Origin: Parafrankia elaeagni
GTDB taxonomy: Bacteria; Actinomycetota; Actinomycetes; Frankiales; Frankiaceae
DNA length: 62,294 nucleotides
Direction: 5' to 3'
Assembly (NCBI RefSeq): GCF_000374165.1
Contig: NZ_KB893731.1
Coordinates: 1 to 62,294, forward strand
Shown here one piece after another: positions 26,968 through 35,923 of the stretch. A program made the translations under genes and the position numbers. How positions within the stretch are numbered: position 1 is the stretch's first letter; each line of letters opens with the position of its first letter. Under the pieces are notes generated by a model. That model was not told the origin of the DNA and did not search any database. It saw only the letters and a program-made list of their open reading frames with translations.

Positions 26968-27732
26968 ATGCCGCGTTCCGCCGCGGACCGTGCTGTGAGC
27001 CCCGCGGTCCATGTCCTCGACGTCGTCCTGCTGCCCTCACCCGAGCTGTCCGCGACGACCGCGGGGCAGAGCCGCTCCCTCGCCGGACGCATGCGTCAGA
27101 TCGGAAACCCGTCCCACTTCGCGCTGGGCAGCGACTTCCCGGCCGGCGACGCCGCGGTGTGCGCTCCCCATGTGTCGCTGTTCATGTTCGTGGCCACGGA
27201 CGCCGACCTTCCCGCCGTGGTGGCCGCGCTGCACGACGTGGCCAGTGGCGTGCCGCCGCTGGACGCGGTCGGCGCCCGGTACGGGCACAACCCGCACGGG
27301 GCGCCGGAGCTGTACTTCGAGCGGTCGGCTGCCTGGTTCGACCTGCAGCGGCTGGTCGTCCCGGCCTTCGAGCCGATCCGGCGCGGCCGGCTACGCGAGG
27401 CCGACCCGGCGGGAACACCGCTGTCCGCGGTGCTCGCCGACGATGGTCCCCGCTGGGCCGCCCGGCGGCGGCAGCTGCTCGCCTACGGCTACGACGAGAT
27501 CACCGACGAGGTCGACGACCTGTTCCACCCGCACATCACGCTGGCCTGGCCCGAGCGGGCCGAGCCCAGGGTGGAGCTCGGCCCGCTCGGCCGGGCGGAC
27601 GGTGTGCGTGCCACCTTCGACCGCCTCGCCGTCTGCGGCATGAGCGCGTGGGGCACCTGCACGACCCTCGTCGGGGCCGCCACCACCGCGGGCCGGTGTG
27701 CCGCCGAGCACGGTGCCCGCCCCGGCACCTGA
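26968..27732 (+). CDS. 2H phosphoesterase superfamily protein (2'-5' RNA ligase-like)
   Basis: 254 residues with two HxT/S motifs set about 120 residues apart: H68-V-S70 in 'CAPHVSLFMFVA' and H189-I-T191 in 'LFHPHITLAWPER'. These are the two catalytic histidine motifs of the 2H family, which hydrolyse cyclic phosphodiesters or act on 2'-5' linkages in RNA or nucleotides. Cytosolic, no TM. A Shine-Dalgarno-like CAGGAG lies about 10 nt before the ATG. The gene is alone between a permease and a convergent aldo/keto reductase. Nearness to a TIR operon is suggestive because 2H enzymes can cleave cyclic nucleotides, but 1.3 kb and another gene separate them. Confidence 0.82.
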   Translation: MPRSAADRAVSPAVHVLDVVLLPSPELSATTAGQSRSLAGRMRQIGNPSHFALGSDFPAGDAAVCAPHVSLFMFVATDADLPAVVAALHDVASGVPPLDAVGARYGHNPHGAPELYFERSAAWFDLQRLVVPAFEPIRRGRLREADPAGTPLSAVLADDGPRWAARRRQLLAYGYDEITDEVDDLFHPHITLAWPERAEPRVELGPLGRADGVRATFDRLAVCGMSAWGTCTTLVGAATTAGRCAAEHGARPGT

Positions 27733-27774
27733 CGGCGCGGCGGCGCCTGGCGGGGGCGGCGGCTCAGCGCCCGG

Positions 27775-28761
27775 TCAGGACCGGCCCACGCGTTCCGCCG
27801 CGAGCGCGGCCCAGGAGGACGGGCCGGTCAGCGGGGCGAAGCTGTCCGCCGCGGTGGTCAGCGCGTCGTACTCGGCGTCGGTGAGAGTGATGTCGGCGGC
27901 CGCGGCGTTGCTCTCCGCCTGCGCCACGCTCGACGCACCCGGGATCGCGACGACCTGTGGGTGGTGCACCGCCCAGGCGAGGGCGATCTGGGCGGGCGTC
28001 GCGTCATGCGCGGACCCGACCTCGCGCAGCACGTCGAGCAGCGGGGTGAGCCGGGCGAGGTTCTCGGTGAGGAACAGCGGGTTCGCGGCCCGCACCGCGC
28101 CGCGTGGGCGCGTCGTGACGTCGTAGCGCCCCGACAGCAGACCCTGTGCCAGCGGGCTGTAGGCGATGATCAGACGGCCCTCCCGCCGTGCGAACGGGAT
28201 GAGGTCGCGGTCGGCCTGGCGGCGGATCAGGCTGTACTGGACCTGGTTGGACAGCACCCGGCCGCCGAGTGCCTCCTCGGCGGTGCGCCAGCGGTCCAGC
28301 GAATAGTTGCTCACCCCGACCTCGTCGACGAGGCCGACCCGGCGCAGCGAGGCCATCCCGCGCATCGTGGTGCCGTCCCGGACGAGCGGATTGGGCTGGT
28401 GGATCTGGTAGAGGTCGATGGTCCGCACGCCGAGCCGGTTCGCGCTGGCGACGGCGCGCTGCTCGACGACCGGTGCCACCGGCAGCACCGGGAAGATCTT
28501 GGTGGCGATGAACGCGGCCTCGACGGGCACCGGCGCGTCGGCGAGCGCCGCGCCGAGAATGCGTTCACTGCGGCCGAAAGCATACATCTCGGCGGTGTCG
28601 AACAAGGTGACACCGAGCTCGAGGGCACGGCGGACGATCAGCGCGGCCTCCGTGCCCGCGTAGGACGGCCCATAGCCCCATTCCCGTGAGCCGAACTGCC
28701 AGGTCCCCAGGCCGATCTTGGAGATCTTCTTGGTAGTGGAGACGGCTTCCACGTAGCGCAT
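27775..28761 (-). CDS. Aldo/keto reductase
   Basis: 328 residues, a full-length NADPH-dependent aldo/keto reductase barrel. The catalytic tetrad is visible: Asp and Tyr in 'LFDTAEMYAFGRSERILG', Lys in 'AAFIATKIFP' and His in 'DLYQIHQPNP'. NADP-binding loop residues are in 'VVAIPGASSVAQAESNAAA'. It reduces aldehydes or ketones; the natural substrate is unknown. An alternative start a few codons in, after 'MRYVEAVSTT', cannot be excluded. Convergent with the 2H gene and divergent from the TerD-AIM24 gene. Confidence 0.93.
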   Translation of the reverse strand: MRYVEAVSTTKKISKIGLGTWQFGSREWGYGPSYAGTEAALIVRRALELGVTLFDTAEMYAFGRSERILGAALADAPVPVEAAFIATKIFPVLPVAPVVEQRAVASANRLGVRTIDLYQIHQPNPLVRDGTTMRGMASLRRVGLVDEVGVSNYSLDRWRTAEEALGGRVLSNQVQYSLIRRQADRDLIPFARREGRLIIAYSPLAQGLLSGRYDVTTRPRGAVRAANPLFLTENLARLTPLLDVLREVGSAHDATPAQIALAWAVHHPQVVAIPGASSVAQAESNAAAADITLTDAEYDALTTAADSFAPLTGPSSWAALAAERVGRS

Positions 28762-28973
28762 GGCATCCAGTCAACGCCACCGCCGCGCCGACGGCGAGGG
28801 GAGACGGGGCGGCGCGGATCGTGATGTCCGAGGTCCGACAGGTGCTCGGTAGGATCCACGTCCTGTCAGATGCGGGCCGGGCTGCTAGTTTTCCGGACAT
28901 CCGGTCCGTGGGGTTCGGTGGGACTCCGGCGTGGGCCCGCTCCCGCGGCGACGCACCGACGGAGGGGAGAGCG

Positions 28974-30704
28974 GTGGCAACGCAGTTCAGTCGAGGGCAG
29001 AAGTCCCCCCTGTCGGCGATCACCGCTGGCACCGATCTGTACATCGGGATCCAGATCACGGCGCCGGGCGACTGGGACGTCTCCTGCTTCGGCCTGGATG
29101 GTGCGGGCCGGCTCTCCGACGACCGGTACTTCGTCTTCTTCAACCAGCCGCGGTCACCCGAGTCGTCCATCCAGCTGCTCGGCACGCAGGCCGGTGACAC
29201 CCAGTCGTTCCGGTTGACTCTCGACAAGGTGCCCGACTCGGTGCACAAGCTGTCGTTCTGCGCCGCGCTCGACGGTGCGGGCAGCGCGGCGCAGATCGCC
29301 TCCGGGTACTTCCGGATCGTGGCCGGCGGTACCGAGGTGCTCCGTTACGCCTTCACCGGCGCCGACTTCTCGGACGAGCGCGCGGTCATGATCGGCGACG
29401 TCTACCGCAAGGGCGTCTGGCGGGTCGCGGCGGTCGGCCAGGGTTTCAGGGGCGGGCTGGCGGAGCTCATCCGCAGCTACGGCGGTGAGGTCGCGGACGA
29501 GCCGGAGCCGGAGCCCGCTCCCGCCCCGGCCGGGCCGCCCGGCTTCGGGCCGCCGCCCGGCGCGGCGCCAGCCGGCCCGCCGGCGTTCGGCGCTCCGGCC
29601 GCACCCACCCAGCAGTTCCCGCCCGCTCCCGCACCGGCGTTCAACCCGCCGCCGGCACCGCCCGCACCGCCACCCCCGCCGCCGGCGCAGGGACCGGGCC
29701 ACGGGCAGCCGCAACCGGCCTACGGGCAGCCGCAGCCGGGCTATGGCCAGCCACAGCCCGGCTATGGTCAGCCACAGCCCGGATACGGCCAGCCGCAGCC
29801 GGCGTACGGGCAGGCCGGTGGGCCCGCCGGCTACCCTCAGGCCCCGCCGGCTCCGCCCGCGCCAGGAGGTTTCGGCGGCCAGGGCGGTCCCGGGGGCCAG
29901 GGCGGTCCCGGGGGCCACGGGGGCCACGGAGGTCCCACACCCGGCGGCTTCGGGGCCGGGCCGGGTGGGCAGCAGCACCCGCCGGCGGGCTTCGGCGGGC
30001 CGACGCAGATACTCCCGACCCAGGTTCTCCCCTCGCAGGCCCAGCCGATCCAGCCGGGTGCGATGAACAGCCTCAACCCGTACCGGGAGGTGGCGACGGC
30101 GGGCCGCTGGACCCAGCAGAACAGCAAGCTGGTGAAGGTCACCCTCGGGGCGGAGGCGCTCGCGCTGCGTGGAGCGATGGTCGCCTACCAGGGCAACGTG
30201 GACTTCGACTACAAGAGCGGCGGAATCCGCGGCCTGATCGAGGAAAAGCTCACCGGCCAGGGTCTGAAACTGATGACCTGCAAGGGCAACGGTGAGGTCT
30301 TCCTCGCCCGGGACGCGTCCGACCTGCACATCGTCGATCTCGGCGACAAGTCGCTGTGCATCAACGCGAAGAACCTGCTCGCGATGGACGCCACCGTGCG
30401 CTCCGAGGTGCGCCGGATCGAAAGCCCCGGAATCCCCGGCGGGGGTTTCTTCCACTTCGAGGTGTCCGGGCCCGGGTCGGTGGTGGTGATGACCAAGGGG
30501 ACACCGATGACGCTCAACGTCGCCGGGCCGACGTTCGCGGACATGAACGCGCTGGTGGCGTGGACGTCCGGTATGCGGGTGAGCGTTTCCACGCAGGTCC
30601 GGGTCTCGCGCCAGATCTATGCGGGGGCGAGCGGTGAGTCGTTCGCGCTCCAGTTCATGGGATTCGCCGGTCACTTCGTCGTGGTGCAGCCCTATGAGGT
30701 CTGA
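28974..30704 (+). CDS. TerD-domain protein fused to an AIM24 domain by a repeat-rich linker
   Basis: 576 residues. Residues 1-172 are a TerD (tellurium/chemical-stress resistance) domain: it opens 'ATQFSRGQKSPLSAITAGTD' and has 'DRYFVFFNQPRSPE' with acidic Ca2+-binding candidates. A linker (175-360) is almost pure Pro/Gly/Gln with five 7-residue YGQPQPG units and GGQGGP repeats. Residues 365-576 are an AIM24 (DUF124/TIGR00266) beta domain with 'VTLGAEALALRGAMVAYQGN'. The start is the GTG at 28974 with GGAGGGGA 5 nt upstream; the frame is open further upstream but without a domain. It heads three AIM24 genes in tandem. TerD proteins act in membrane-linked stress complexes; the AIM24 role is not established. 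Confidence 0.9.
   Translation: MATQFSRGQKSPLSAITAGTDLYIGIQITAPGDWDVSCFGLDGAGRLSDDRYFVFFNQPRSPESSIQLLGTQAGDTQSFRLTLDKVPDSVHKLSFCAALDGAGSAAQIASGYFRIVAGGTEVLRYAFTGADFSDERAVMIGDVYRKGVWRVAAVGQGFRGGLAELIRSYGGEVADEPEPEPAPAPAGPPGFGPPPGAAPAGPPAFGAPAAPTQQFPPAPAPAFNPPPAPPAPPPPPPAQGPGHGQPQPAYGQPQPGYGQPQPGYGQPQPGYGQPQPAYGQAGGPAGYPQAPPAPPAPGGFGGQGGPGGQGGPGGHGGHGGPTPGGFGAGPGGQQHPPAGFGGPTQILPTQVLPSQAQPIQPGAMNSLNPYREVATAGRWTQQNSKLVKVTLGAEALALRGAMVAYQGNVDFDYKSGGIRGLIEEKLTGQGLKLMTCKGNGEVFLARDASDLHIVDLGDKSLCINAKNLLAMDATVRSEVRRIESPGIPGGGFFHFEVSGPGSVVVMTKGTPMTLNVAGPTFADMNALVAWTSGMRVSVSTQVRVSRQIYAGASGESFALQFMGFAGHFVVVQPYEV
29700..29804 (+). repeat. 21-bp tandem repeat encoding YGQPQPG units
   Basis: Five 21-bp units, slightly diverged at third positions, encode (Y/H)GQPQP(G/A). 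Third-position divergence shows selection on the protein repeat rather than a recent DNA expansion. A second low-complexity block encoding GGQGGPGG follows at about 29869-29930. Confidence 0.85.
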
Positions 30705-30791
30705 CGTGTCCCGCCCCGGCGGTTGGCGGGGCGCGCGGCGTCGCGGGGCACCCGCGGTAGATCGCGGCACCGGGCGAGAGGGGAGCAGGTC

Positions 30792-31469
30792 GTGCACGGC
30801 AGCCTGATGGACCACTACGGTCCCACGCCGATCATGGATCGGATGAGCAGGCACGGATCCAAGATCGCCAAGGTCGTCATGCAGCCCGGCCAGGACCTCT
30901 TCGCCCGGGTCGGCTCGATGATCGCCTACGAGGGGCTCATCGACTTCAACCCGCAGCCGCCGCAGCTCGGGCGGATCGCGTCGTCCTGGGCGACCGGCGA
31001 AGGCGTCCCGCTGATGACGGCCACCGGGCAGGGCCTGCTCTACCTGGCCGACTACGGCAAGGAGGTCATCGTCGCCCAGCTCGCCGGCGAGGGCCTCTCG
31101 ATCAACGGCAAGAACGTCCTGGCCTTCGACGCGAGCCTGCAGTGGGGCATCGAGCGGGTCAAGGGCGTCAACATGCTCTCCGGGATGGGGATGTTCAACG
31201 TCGTCGTCCGCGGGCACGGCTGGGTCGCACTCACCGCCAAGGGGAACCCGATCATGCTCGACACCCGGGAGGCCGCGACCTTCGTCGACACCGACGCGCT
31301 CGTCGCCTACACCGACGGCCTGCGGGTGGAGCCGCGCCGCACCGCCCGCCTGGGCGGGCTGATCGGCCGCGGCTCGGGCGAGGCGTTCCAGCTCGGCTTC
31401 TCCGGCCAGGGTTTCGTCGTGGTACAGCCGAGCGAGGACGAGCGCCCGTCGTTCTCGGTGCGCGGATGA
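30792..31469 (+). CDS. AIM24 family protein (second copy)
   Basis: 225 residues, a stand-alone AIM24 domain: 'SKIAKVVMQPGQDLFARVGS', 'MIAYEGLIDFNPQ', 'GLSINGKNVLAFD' and the C-terminal 'AFQLGFSGQGFVVVQPSE', the last matching the ends of the other two copies. Mitochondrial AIM24 (inner-membrane organisation) gives the family its name; the bacterial function is unknown. GTG start with a GGGAG ribosome site; a longer frame from 30723 has no domain. It sits 87 bp after the TerD-AIM24 gene and 28 bp before the third copy, so one transcript is likely. Confidence 0.88.
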   Translation: MHGSLMDHYGPTPIMDRMSRHGSKIAKVVMQPGQDLFARVGSMIAYEGLIDFNPQPPQLGRIASSWATGEGVPLMTATGQGLLYLADYGKEVIVAQLAGEGLSINGKNVLAFDASLQWGIERVKGVNMLSGMGMFNVVVRGHGWVALTAKGNPIMLDTREAATFVDTDALVAYTDGLRVEPRRTARLGGLIGRGSGEAFQLGFSGQGFVVVQPSEDERPSFSVRG

Positions 31470-31497
31470 CCGTCGGCGCGGGTGAGAGGATCGGATC

Positions 31498-32508
31498 ATG
31501 ACGCACGGCGGGATGTACGGCGGCAACCCCGGCGGAGCCGGCTACCCCGGCGGCCCGCCTGGTGGCCAGGGCTACCCCGGGGGACCAGGGATGCCTGGTG
31601 GGCCCGGAATGCCGGGCGGTCCGGGAATGCCCCCGGGACCGGGCGGCCCGGGCGGGGGGCTGCGGAGCAGCCTGCTCGACAACCCCGAGGTCACCAGCAA
31701 CGAACGGTTCACCCTGCAGAACGGCAAGATGCTCAAGGCGACCCTCGGCGCGCAGGGGATGAACAAGTTCTACGCGCGCCGCGGAGCCATGGTCGCCTAC
31801 CAGGGCGCGGCGACCTTCGACGCCCAGTGGGAGGGCTGGGGCTCGCGGTTCCGCGGCTTCTTCAGTGGCGGCGAGGGCCTGAACCTGATGAAGGTCGCCG
31901 GCTCCGGGGCGGTCTACCTCGCCAACCAGGCGCAGGACATCCACATTCTCGACCTGGCCGGCGACGGCCTGACCGTCGACGGCAAGAACGTCCTCGCCTT
32001 CGACTCCGCGCTGAACTGGGACCTCGTCCGGGTCGACAGCCAGGTCGGGATCGCCGGTGTCGGCGGCTACCAGGTCGAGCTGCGCGGGAACGGCCAGGTC
32101 GTCGTGTGCACCACCGGCGCTCCGCTGGTGATGCGGGTGACCACCCAGAACTACTACTTCGCGGACGCCGACGCGGTGGTCGGCTGGTCCTCCAGCCTGC
32201 AGGTCTCCATGCAGGCCGCGGTCACCTCCAGCGCGGCCTGGAAACCGCGGGGGAACACCGGCGAGAGCTGGCAGCTCCAGTTCAGCGGCGAGGGCTTCGT
32301 GATCGTCCAGCCGTGTGAGCTGCTCCCGCCCTACGACGCGCTGGCCGGCTCCGGTCTGGCCGGCCAGTTCGGCCTCGGTCAGGGCGGTTTCGCGGGCAAC
32401 CAGCTCGGCGGGCACGGCGGCGGGCACGGCGGGCATGGCGGGGGTGGGTTCGGCGGAGGCGGCGCGGGCGGCTTCGGCGGTCTGTTCGGCAATTCCGGCC
32501 GCCACTGA
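31498..32508 (+). CDS. AIM24 family protein with Gly-rich N- and C-terminal tails (third copy)
   Basis: 336 residues. The N-terminal 55 residues are collagen-like Gly/Pro/Met repeats (GGPGMP units); the AIM24 domain spans about 60-275 with 'LGAQGMNKFYARRGAMVAYQ', 'GLTVDGKNVLAFDSALNWDL' and 'WQLQFSGEGFVIVQPCE'; the last 55 residues are Gly/His-rich (GGHGGGHGGHGG), a possible metal-binding or phase-forming tail. ATG start with GAGAGG about 8 nt upstream. Last of the three tandem AIM24 genes, followed by a stem-loop before a convergent gene. No signal peptide. Confidence 0.88.
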   Translation: MTHGGMYGGNPGGAGYPGGPPGGQGYPGGPGMPGGPGMPGGPGMPPGPGGPGGGLRSSLLDNPEVTSNERFTLQNGKMLKATLGAQGMNKFYARRGAMVAYQGAATFDAQWEGWGSRFRGFFSGGEGLNLMKVAGSGAVYLANQAQDIHILDLAGDGLTVDGKNVLAFDSALNWDLVRVDSQVGIAGVGGYQVELRGNGQVVVCTTGAPLVMRVTTQNYYFADADAVVGWSSSLQVSMQAAVTSSAAWKPRGNTGESWQLQFSGEGFVIVQPCELLPPYDALAGSGLAGQFGLGQGGFAGNQLGGHGGGHGGHGGGGFGGGGAGGFGGLFGNSGRH

Positions 32509-32548
32509 CCCTGACCGCTTCGGTCCGGTCCCGCTGCCGGCGTCAGGG
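32509..32548. terminator. Stem-loop between the AIM24 genes and the convergent DMT gene
   Basis: CCCTGAC immediately after the AIM24 stop (32509-32515) pairs with GTCAGGG (32542-32548), which covers the end of the DMT gene. It is a weak but well-placed bidirectional terminator. Confidence 0.45.
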
Positions 32549-33436
32549 CAGCTGGCCGGTCGGCCGGGGGAGCGCGGGGGCACGGGCGAGCAGCACCACC
32601 CCCACCGTGATCAGAGCTGCGCCGAACGTGACGCCGAGCAGCTGGCCGGCGGTGCCGGGTGCCGGCACCCCGTACAGCAGCACCGCCAGCACGTAGGAGA
32701 CCACCGGATTGGTGATGTTCATCGCGGTGACCGCAGGTGCCAGTGGGCCGCACGCATAGGCGGCCTGCCCGAGCAGCAGACTGCACGTCGCCGCCGCGGC
32801 GACGGCGTAGCCGTCCCAGTGCGACATCGCACCGAGGAGCCCCTCGCGGAGAAGCTGCTCCGTCGCCTCCTTCATCAGGACCGCGCTGAGCGCGCAGAAC
32901 AGCCCGGCCGCGAGGCCGAACAACGCGGCCCGGAACGCGGGCGGGCGGCCGCGGGAGAGTGCGATCAGCACCCCGGCCAGGGCCGCCACCGCCCCGATCG
33001 AGGCGACCAGCCGCGGCTCGTCCACGCCCGTCGCCGCCGGTAGCTTCCCGCGTGCGGACAGCAGGGCGGCCAGCCCCGCGCAGACGCCGGCCGCCCCCCA
33101 CCAGGCACCGGCCGACATCCGCCGGCCGGTGCCGACCAGGCCCAGTGGGAGAGCGAACAGCAGCTGACAGACCATCAGCGGCTGGACCTCGGCCACCGAC
33201 CCCAGATGCAGCGCAGCGGCCTGCACGCAGAAGCCGCTGATGTTCGCCACCCACCCCAGCACCCACACCGGCTCCCGGGCGAGCTCGGCCAGCAGCCCGG
33301 GACCCGGTACCGCGTGCGCGTTGTCCGTGCGGGTCGCGAAGCTGGTCCGCCCCGCCGCCCGTTGCTGCAGGGCGGCGGACGCGGCGATCAGGAAGGCGGC
33401 GAGCAGGGTGAGCGGGATGACGGCGGGCACGGTCAC
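32543..33436 (-). CDS. DMT-superfamily (EamA-like) membrane transporter
   Basis: 297 residues with 9-10 hydrophobic helices arranged as two EamA-like halves ('FCVQAAALHLGSVAEVQPLM' in the first, 'ACGPLAPAVTAMNITNPVVS' in the second). Actinobacteria have many such proteins, probably exporters of small metabolites, mostly uncharacterised. GTG start. Only 30 bp downstream of the WS/DGAT gene on the same strand, so the two are probably co-transcribed; the pairing may be incidental. Confidence 0.85.
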   Translation of the reverse strand: MTVPAVIPLTLLAAFLIAASAALQQRAAGRTSFATRTDNAHAVPGPGLLAELAREPVWVLGWVANISGFCVQAAALHLGSVAEVQPLMVCQLLFALPLGLVGTGRRMSAGAWWGAAGVCAGLAALLSARGKLPAATGVDEPRLVASIGAVAALAGVLIALSRGRPPAFRAALFGLAAGLFCALSAVLMKEATEQLLREGLLGAMSHWDGYAVAAAATCSLLLGQAAYACGPLAPAVTAMNITNPVVSYVLAVLLYGVPAPGTAGQLLGVTFGAALITVGVVLLARAPALPRPTGQLP

Positions 33437-33466
33437 CCAACCAGCATGGCCACCGTAACGGCAGGA

Positions 33467-35032
33467 TCACGAAATCGGAATTGTCACAGGGTGCTGGTGG
33501 CACCACGCTCCCGTGTCCGTAGCCCGGTCGTCGCCCCGGTGCGATGCGGTGCGGCCCGGTGCGGGTGCGGCCCGGTAGGGGGCGGACAGCGCGGCCAGCG
33601 CGTCGTTCAGACCGGCGGCGAAGGCCGCCGGGTCGACCAGGGCCGGGTCGACCAGGGCCGGGTCGACCGTGGCCGCGACGCAGTAGCGGTCGTTCCAGCC
33701 CAGCGCGCCCACGGAGATCGGCACCCGCGCGGCCAGCGGGACGATGGGGTGGACGTCCAGCAGAGGGCGGCCGAGCAGCTCCAGCGGCCGCGGTGCCCCG
33801 CGCATGTTCGACACGATCGCCGTGAAGAACCGTGCCTGGTAGACCGACCGGACGGCTGCCCGGTGCAGGGAGGGCGGCAGGACGCCCATCAGTCGTACGG
33901 CCGCCGTGCTCGCCAGCAGTCCGGCGGACGTCCGGCGGCCTCGCGCCGCCCGGCCCACCTGCTCGGCGCGCCGGGCGGCGGGCATCGGGCCCAGCGGCAC
34001 GTCGAGACGCAGCGCCGCGGTCCTGTTGCCGGGCCCGCGCGGGACTCCCGGGCCCGCGGGCCCGGGCAGGCTCAGCGTCACGGGGACGGCCGCCCTCAGC
34101 ACCTGGCCGGCCGGCTCCTCCCCGGTGGCTGCCACCGCCCTCGCCGCGGCCTGCCCGACCGCGGCGAGCAGCAGGTCGGTCATTCGGACGTCCAGCCGGT
34201 CGGCGCAGGCGCGCAGCCGCGGGAGGGACCAGGTCGAGGTGAGGTAGGCCCGGGACCGGCTCAGCGGGCCGCACAGCGACATCGGGGGCGCGGCAGCGTC
34301 CCGGCCGAGGCTCACCAGCCCCTGGACGACGGCCACCGGCCGCGTCAGACAGGCGTGCGCGGCCGGGGCCACGGCCCGGCGCGCGGCGCGGCACGCGGGC
34401 CGTGGCGTCGCCTCTCCTGCCGCCGTGGGAGGGATGGCGCCGGGTGCGTCGAGGAGGTTCCGCAGCAGGGCCACGACACCGAGCCCGTCCGCCACGGCAT
34501 GGTGGACGATCACCACGACGGCCGTCCGATGCAGGTCCGGGCCGTGGACCAGCCAGATTCGCCACGGCGGGCGGTCCGGGTCGAGTGGGGTCGTGCCGAG
34601 GGTGGCGACGAGCTCGTCGAGGGCCGGCCGGCCGCCGCGGCCCGGCAGCGCCGTCTCCTGTACGTGCCAGGCCAGGTCGAGCTGCCCACCGGCCACCCAC
34701 CGGTGATGCCGCGCCCGGCCGGCCGGGCGCAGCCGGCGGGTCAGCCGGGACATCGCCGGGAGCCGCTCCGCGAGGTGCCCGCGCAGCGCCTCCACGGTCG
34801 GCGGGGGTGCGGCCGAGGTGTCGAGGATCGCCACGCCGCCGACGTACTGCGGGTTGTCCGGCGTCTGCACGTGCAGGAAGAACTCGTCGGCGGCGGCGAC
34901 CCGCCGGGCGCGAGCAGCGTACGGAGGCTCTCGCGGCTCTCGCGGCTCTCGTCTTCTGCCCGCCGCGCGCCGGGCAGCGGGGCCGAGGCATACGGGTGCC
35001 CGCACCCGCCGGCTGGGTGTGAAACGGTTCAT
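33467..35032 (-). CDS. Wax ester synthase/acyl-CoA:diacylglycerol acyltransferase (WS/DGAT)
   Basis: 521 residues, typical for the family. The catalytic HHxxxDG motif is intact in 'VIVHHAVADGLGVVALLRNL', and the N-terminal family signature 'DEFFLHVQTPDNPQYVGGVA' and C-terminal 'VSNMRGAPRPLELLGRPLL' are present. It esterifies acyl-CoA with diacylglycerol or long-chain alcohols to make storage triacylglycerol or wax esters at the membrane-lipid body interface. The start at 35032 has AGGGGGCG upstream; the next ATG upstream (35077) has none. The TetR and MFS genes lie further upstream on the same strand. Confidence 0.92.
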   Translation of the reverse strand: MNRFTPSRRVRAPVCLGPAARRAAGRRREPREPREPPYAARARRVAAADEFFLHVQTPDNPQYVGGVAILDTSAAPPPTVEALRGHLAERLPAMSRLTRRLRPAGRARHHRWVAGGQLDLAWHVQETALPGRGGRPALDELVATLGTTPLDPDRPPWRIWLVHGPDLHRTAVVVIVHHAVADGLGVVALLRNLLDAPGAIPPTAAGEATPRPACRAARRAVAPAAHACLTRPVAVVQGLVSLGRDAAAPPMSLCGPLSRSRAYLTSTWSLPRLRACADRLDVRMTDLLLAAVGQAAARAVAATGEEPAGQVLRAAVPVTLSLPGPAGPGVPRGPGNRTAALRLDVPLGPMPAARRAEQVGRAARGRRTSAGLLASTAAVRLMGVLPPSLHRAAVRSVYQARFFTAIVSNMRGAPRPLELLGRPLLDVHPIVPLAARVPISVGALGWNDRYCVAATVDPALVDPALVDPAAFAAGLNDALAALSAPYRAAPAPGRTASHRGDDRATDTGAWCHQHPVTIPIS

Positions 35033-35124
35033 GGATCGCCCCCTGCCTTCACCGTGCCCCGCAGCGGTACTGGTCATACCGGGCCAGGACGGGGCGCGCA
35101 GGCACTGCGCACCGGGCAGGGCGG

Positions 35125-35173
35125 CAGGGCGGCGGCGGCAGGGCGGCGGCGGCAGAGCGGCGGCGGCAGAGCG
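35125..35173. repeat. 14-bp minisatellite between the TetR and WS/DGAT genes
   Basis: Three and a half copies of CAG(G/A)GCGGCGGCGG in the spacer between two minus-strand genes. Non-coding as far as can be seen. It lies about 95-140 bp upstream of the WS/DGAT start, so copy number could affect its promoter or act as a transcription barrier. Confidence 0.8.
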
Positions 35174-35192
35174 CCGGCCCGGCTGCCGCGAG

Positions 35193-35801
35193 TCAGGGGC
35201 GCAGCGCTGCCATCACCATGTCGGCGTAGCGGCGCCACTGCTCGGGGTCGCGGACCCCGAGTTCCGCCAGCACCCGGGAACAGCCGCCGATCAGGACGCG
35301 GACGTCCGTCGCGGTGACGTCGGGGCGCAGCGCGCCCTGGTCGCGGGCCGCCTCGACGAGACCCGCCAGCAGCTGGAGGGTCTGTGCCCTGACCATGGGC
35401 CTGTCCTGCTGGGGTAGTACCTGCGCCAGCAGCAGCTGGCTGCCGGCCAGCAATGCGAAGACGTCCCGGACGAAGCCGTGCAGCCCGGCGACCGGATCGG
35501 CGTGCTCGGTGGCGGTCCTGAGACGCGCGTCGACCCAGCTGAGCTGGTGTTCGGCGACGGCCTCGACCAGGGCGGCCTTCGTCGGGTAGCTGCGGTACAC
35601 GGTGGCCTTGCCGACCCCCGCCCGGGCCGCCACCTCGGGAACCGTGGCAGCCAGGCCCTTCTCGGAGAAGACCTCGATCGCCGCGGCCATGATCTGTTCG
35701 TGGTTGCGGCGGGCGTCCGCGCGGCGTTCGGACCAGTCGGGTGACGGGCCGTGCGGCGCGGGCGGCATGCGCGTGCGCGCGGAGGACCACGAGACGGACA
35801 T
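35193..35801 (-). CDS. TetR-family transcriptional regulator
   Basis: 202 residues. The N-terminal helix-turn-helix is standard ('AAAIEVFSEKGLAATVPEVA' then 'RAGVGKATVYRSYPTKAALV'), with an all-helical ligand domain after it. ATG at 35801; a much longer open frame continues into the MFS gene region in another frame and is not a protein. It lies directly after the MFS transporter gene on the same strand (122 bp spacing), the common layout of a drug-responsive repressor and its efflux pump, so repression of that pump is likely. Confidence 0.92.
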   Translation of the reverse strand: MSVSWSSARTRMPPAPHGPSPDWSERRADARRNHEQIMAAAIEVFSEKGLAATVPEVAARAGVGKATVYRSYPTKAALVEAVAEHQLSWVDARLRTATEHADPVAGLHGFVRDVFALLAGSQLLLAQVLPQQDRPMVRAQTLQLLAGLVEAARDQGALRPDVTATDVRVLIGGCSRVLAELGVRDPEQWRRYADMVMAALRP

Positions 35802-35923
35802 GGTGGCCAGTCTGCCCGACCGCCCCGCGGTGATGCTCTGACCAGGGATTACAAATCCCGCGGCCGTGGAGTCGGCCACCGAAAGTCCGTCCGTCCCGAG
35901 GGCGACACACCCTATCGACGGAT

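Noticed and set aside
29869-29930. GC-rich repeat block taken as a possible regulatory array
   Set aside because: It is in frame and simply encodes GGQGGP repeats of the TerD-AIM24 linker.
32379-34991. 870-residue minus-strand frame across the DMT and WS/DGAT genes
   Set aside because: It runs out of frame through two well-supported genes and is compositionally biased.
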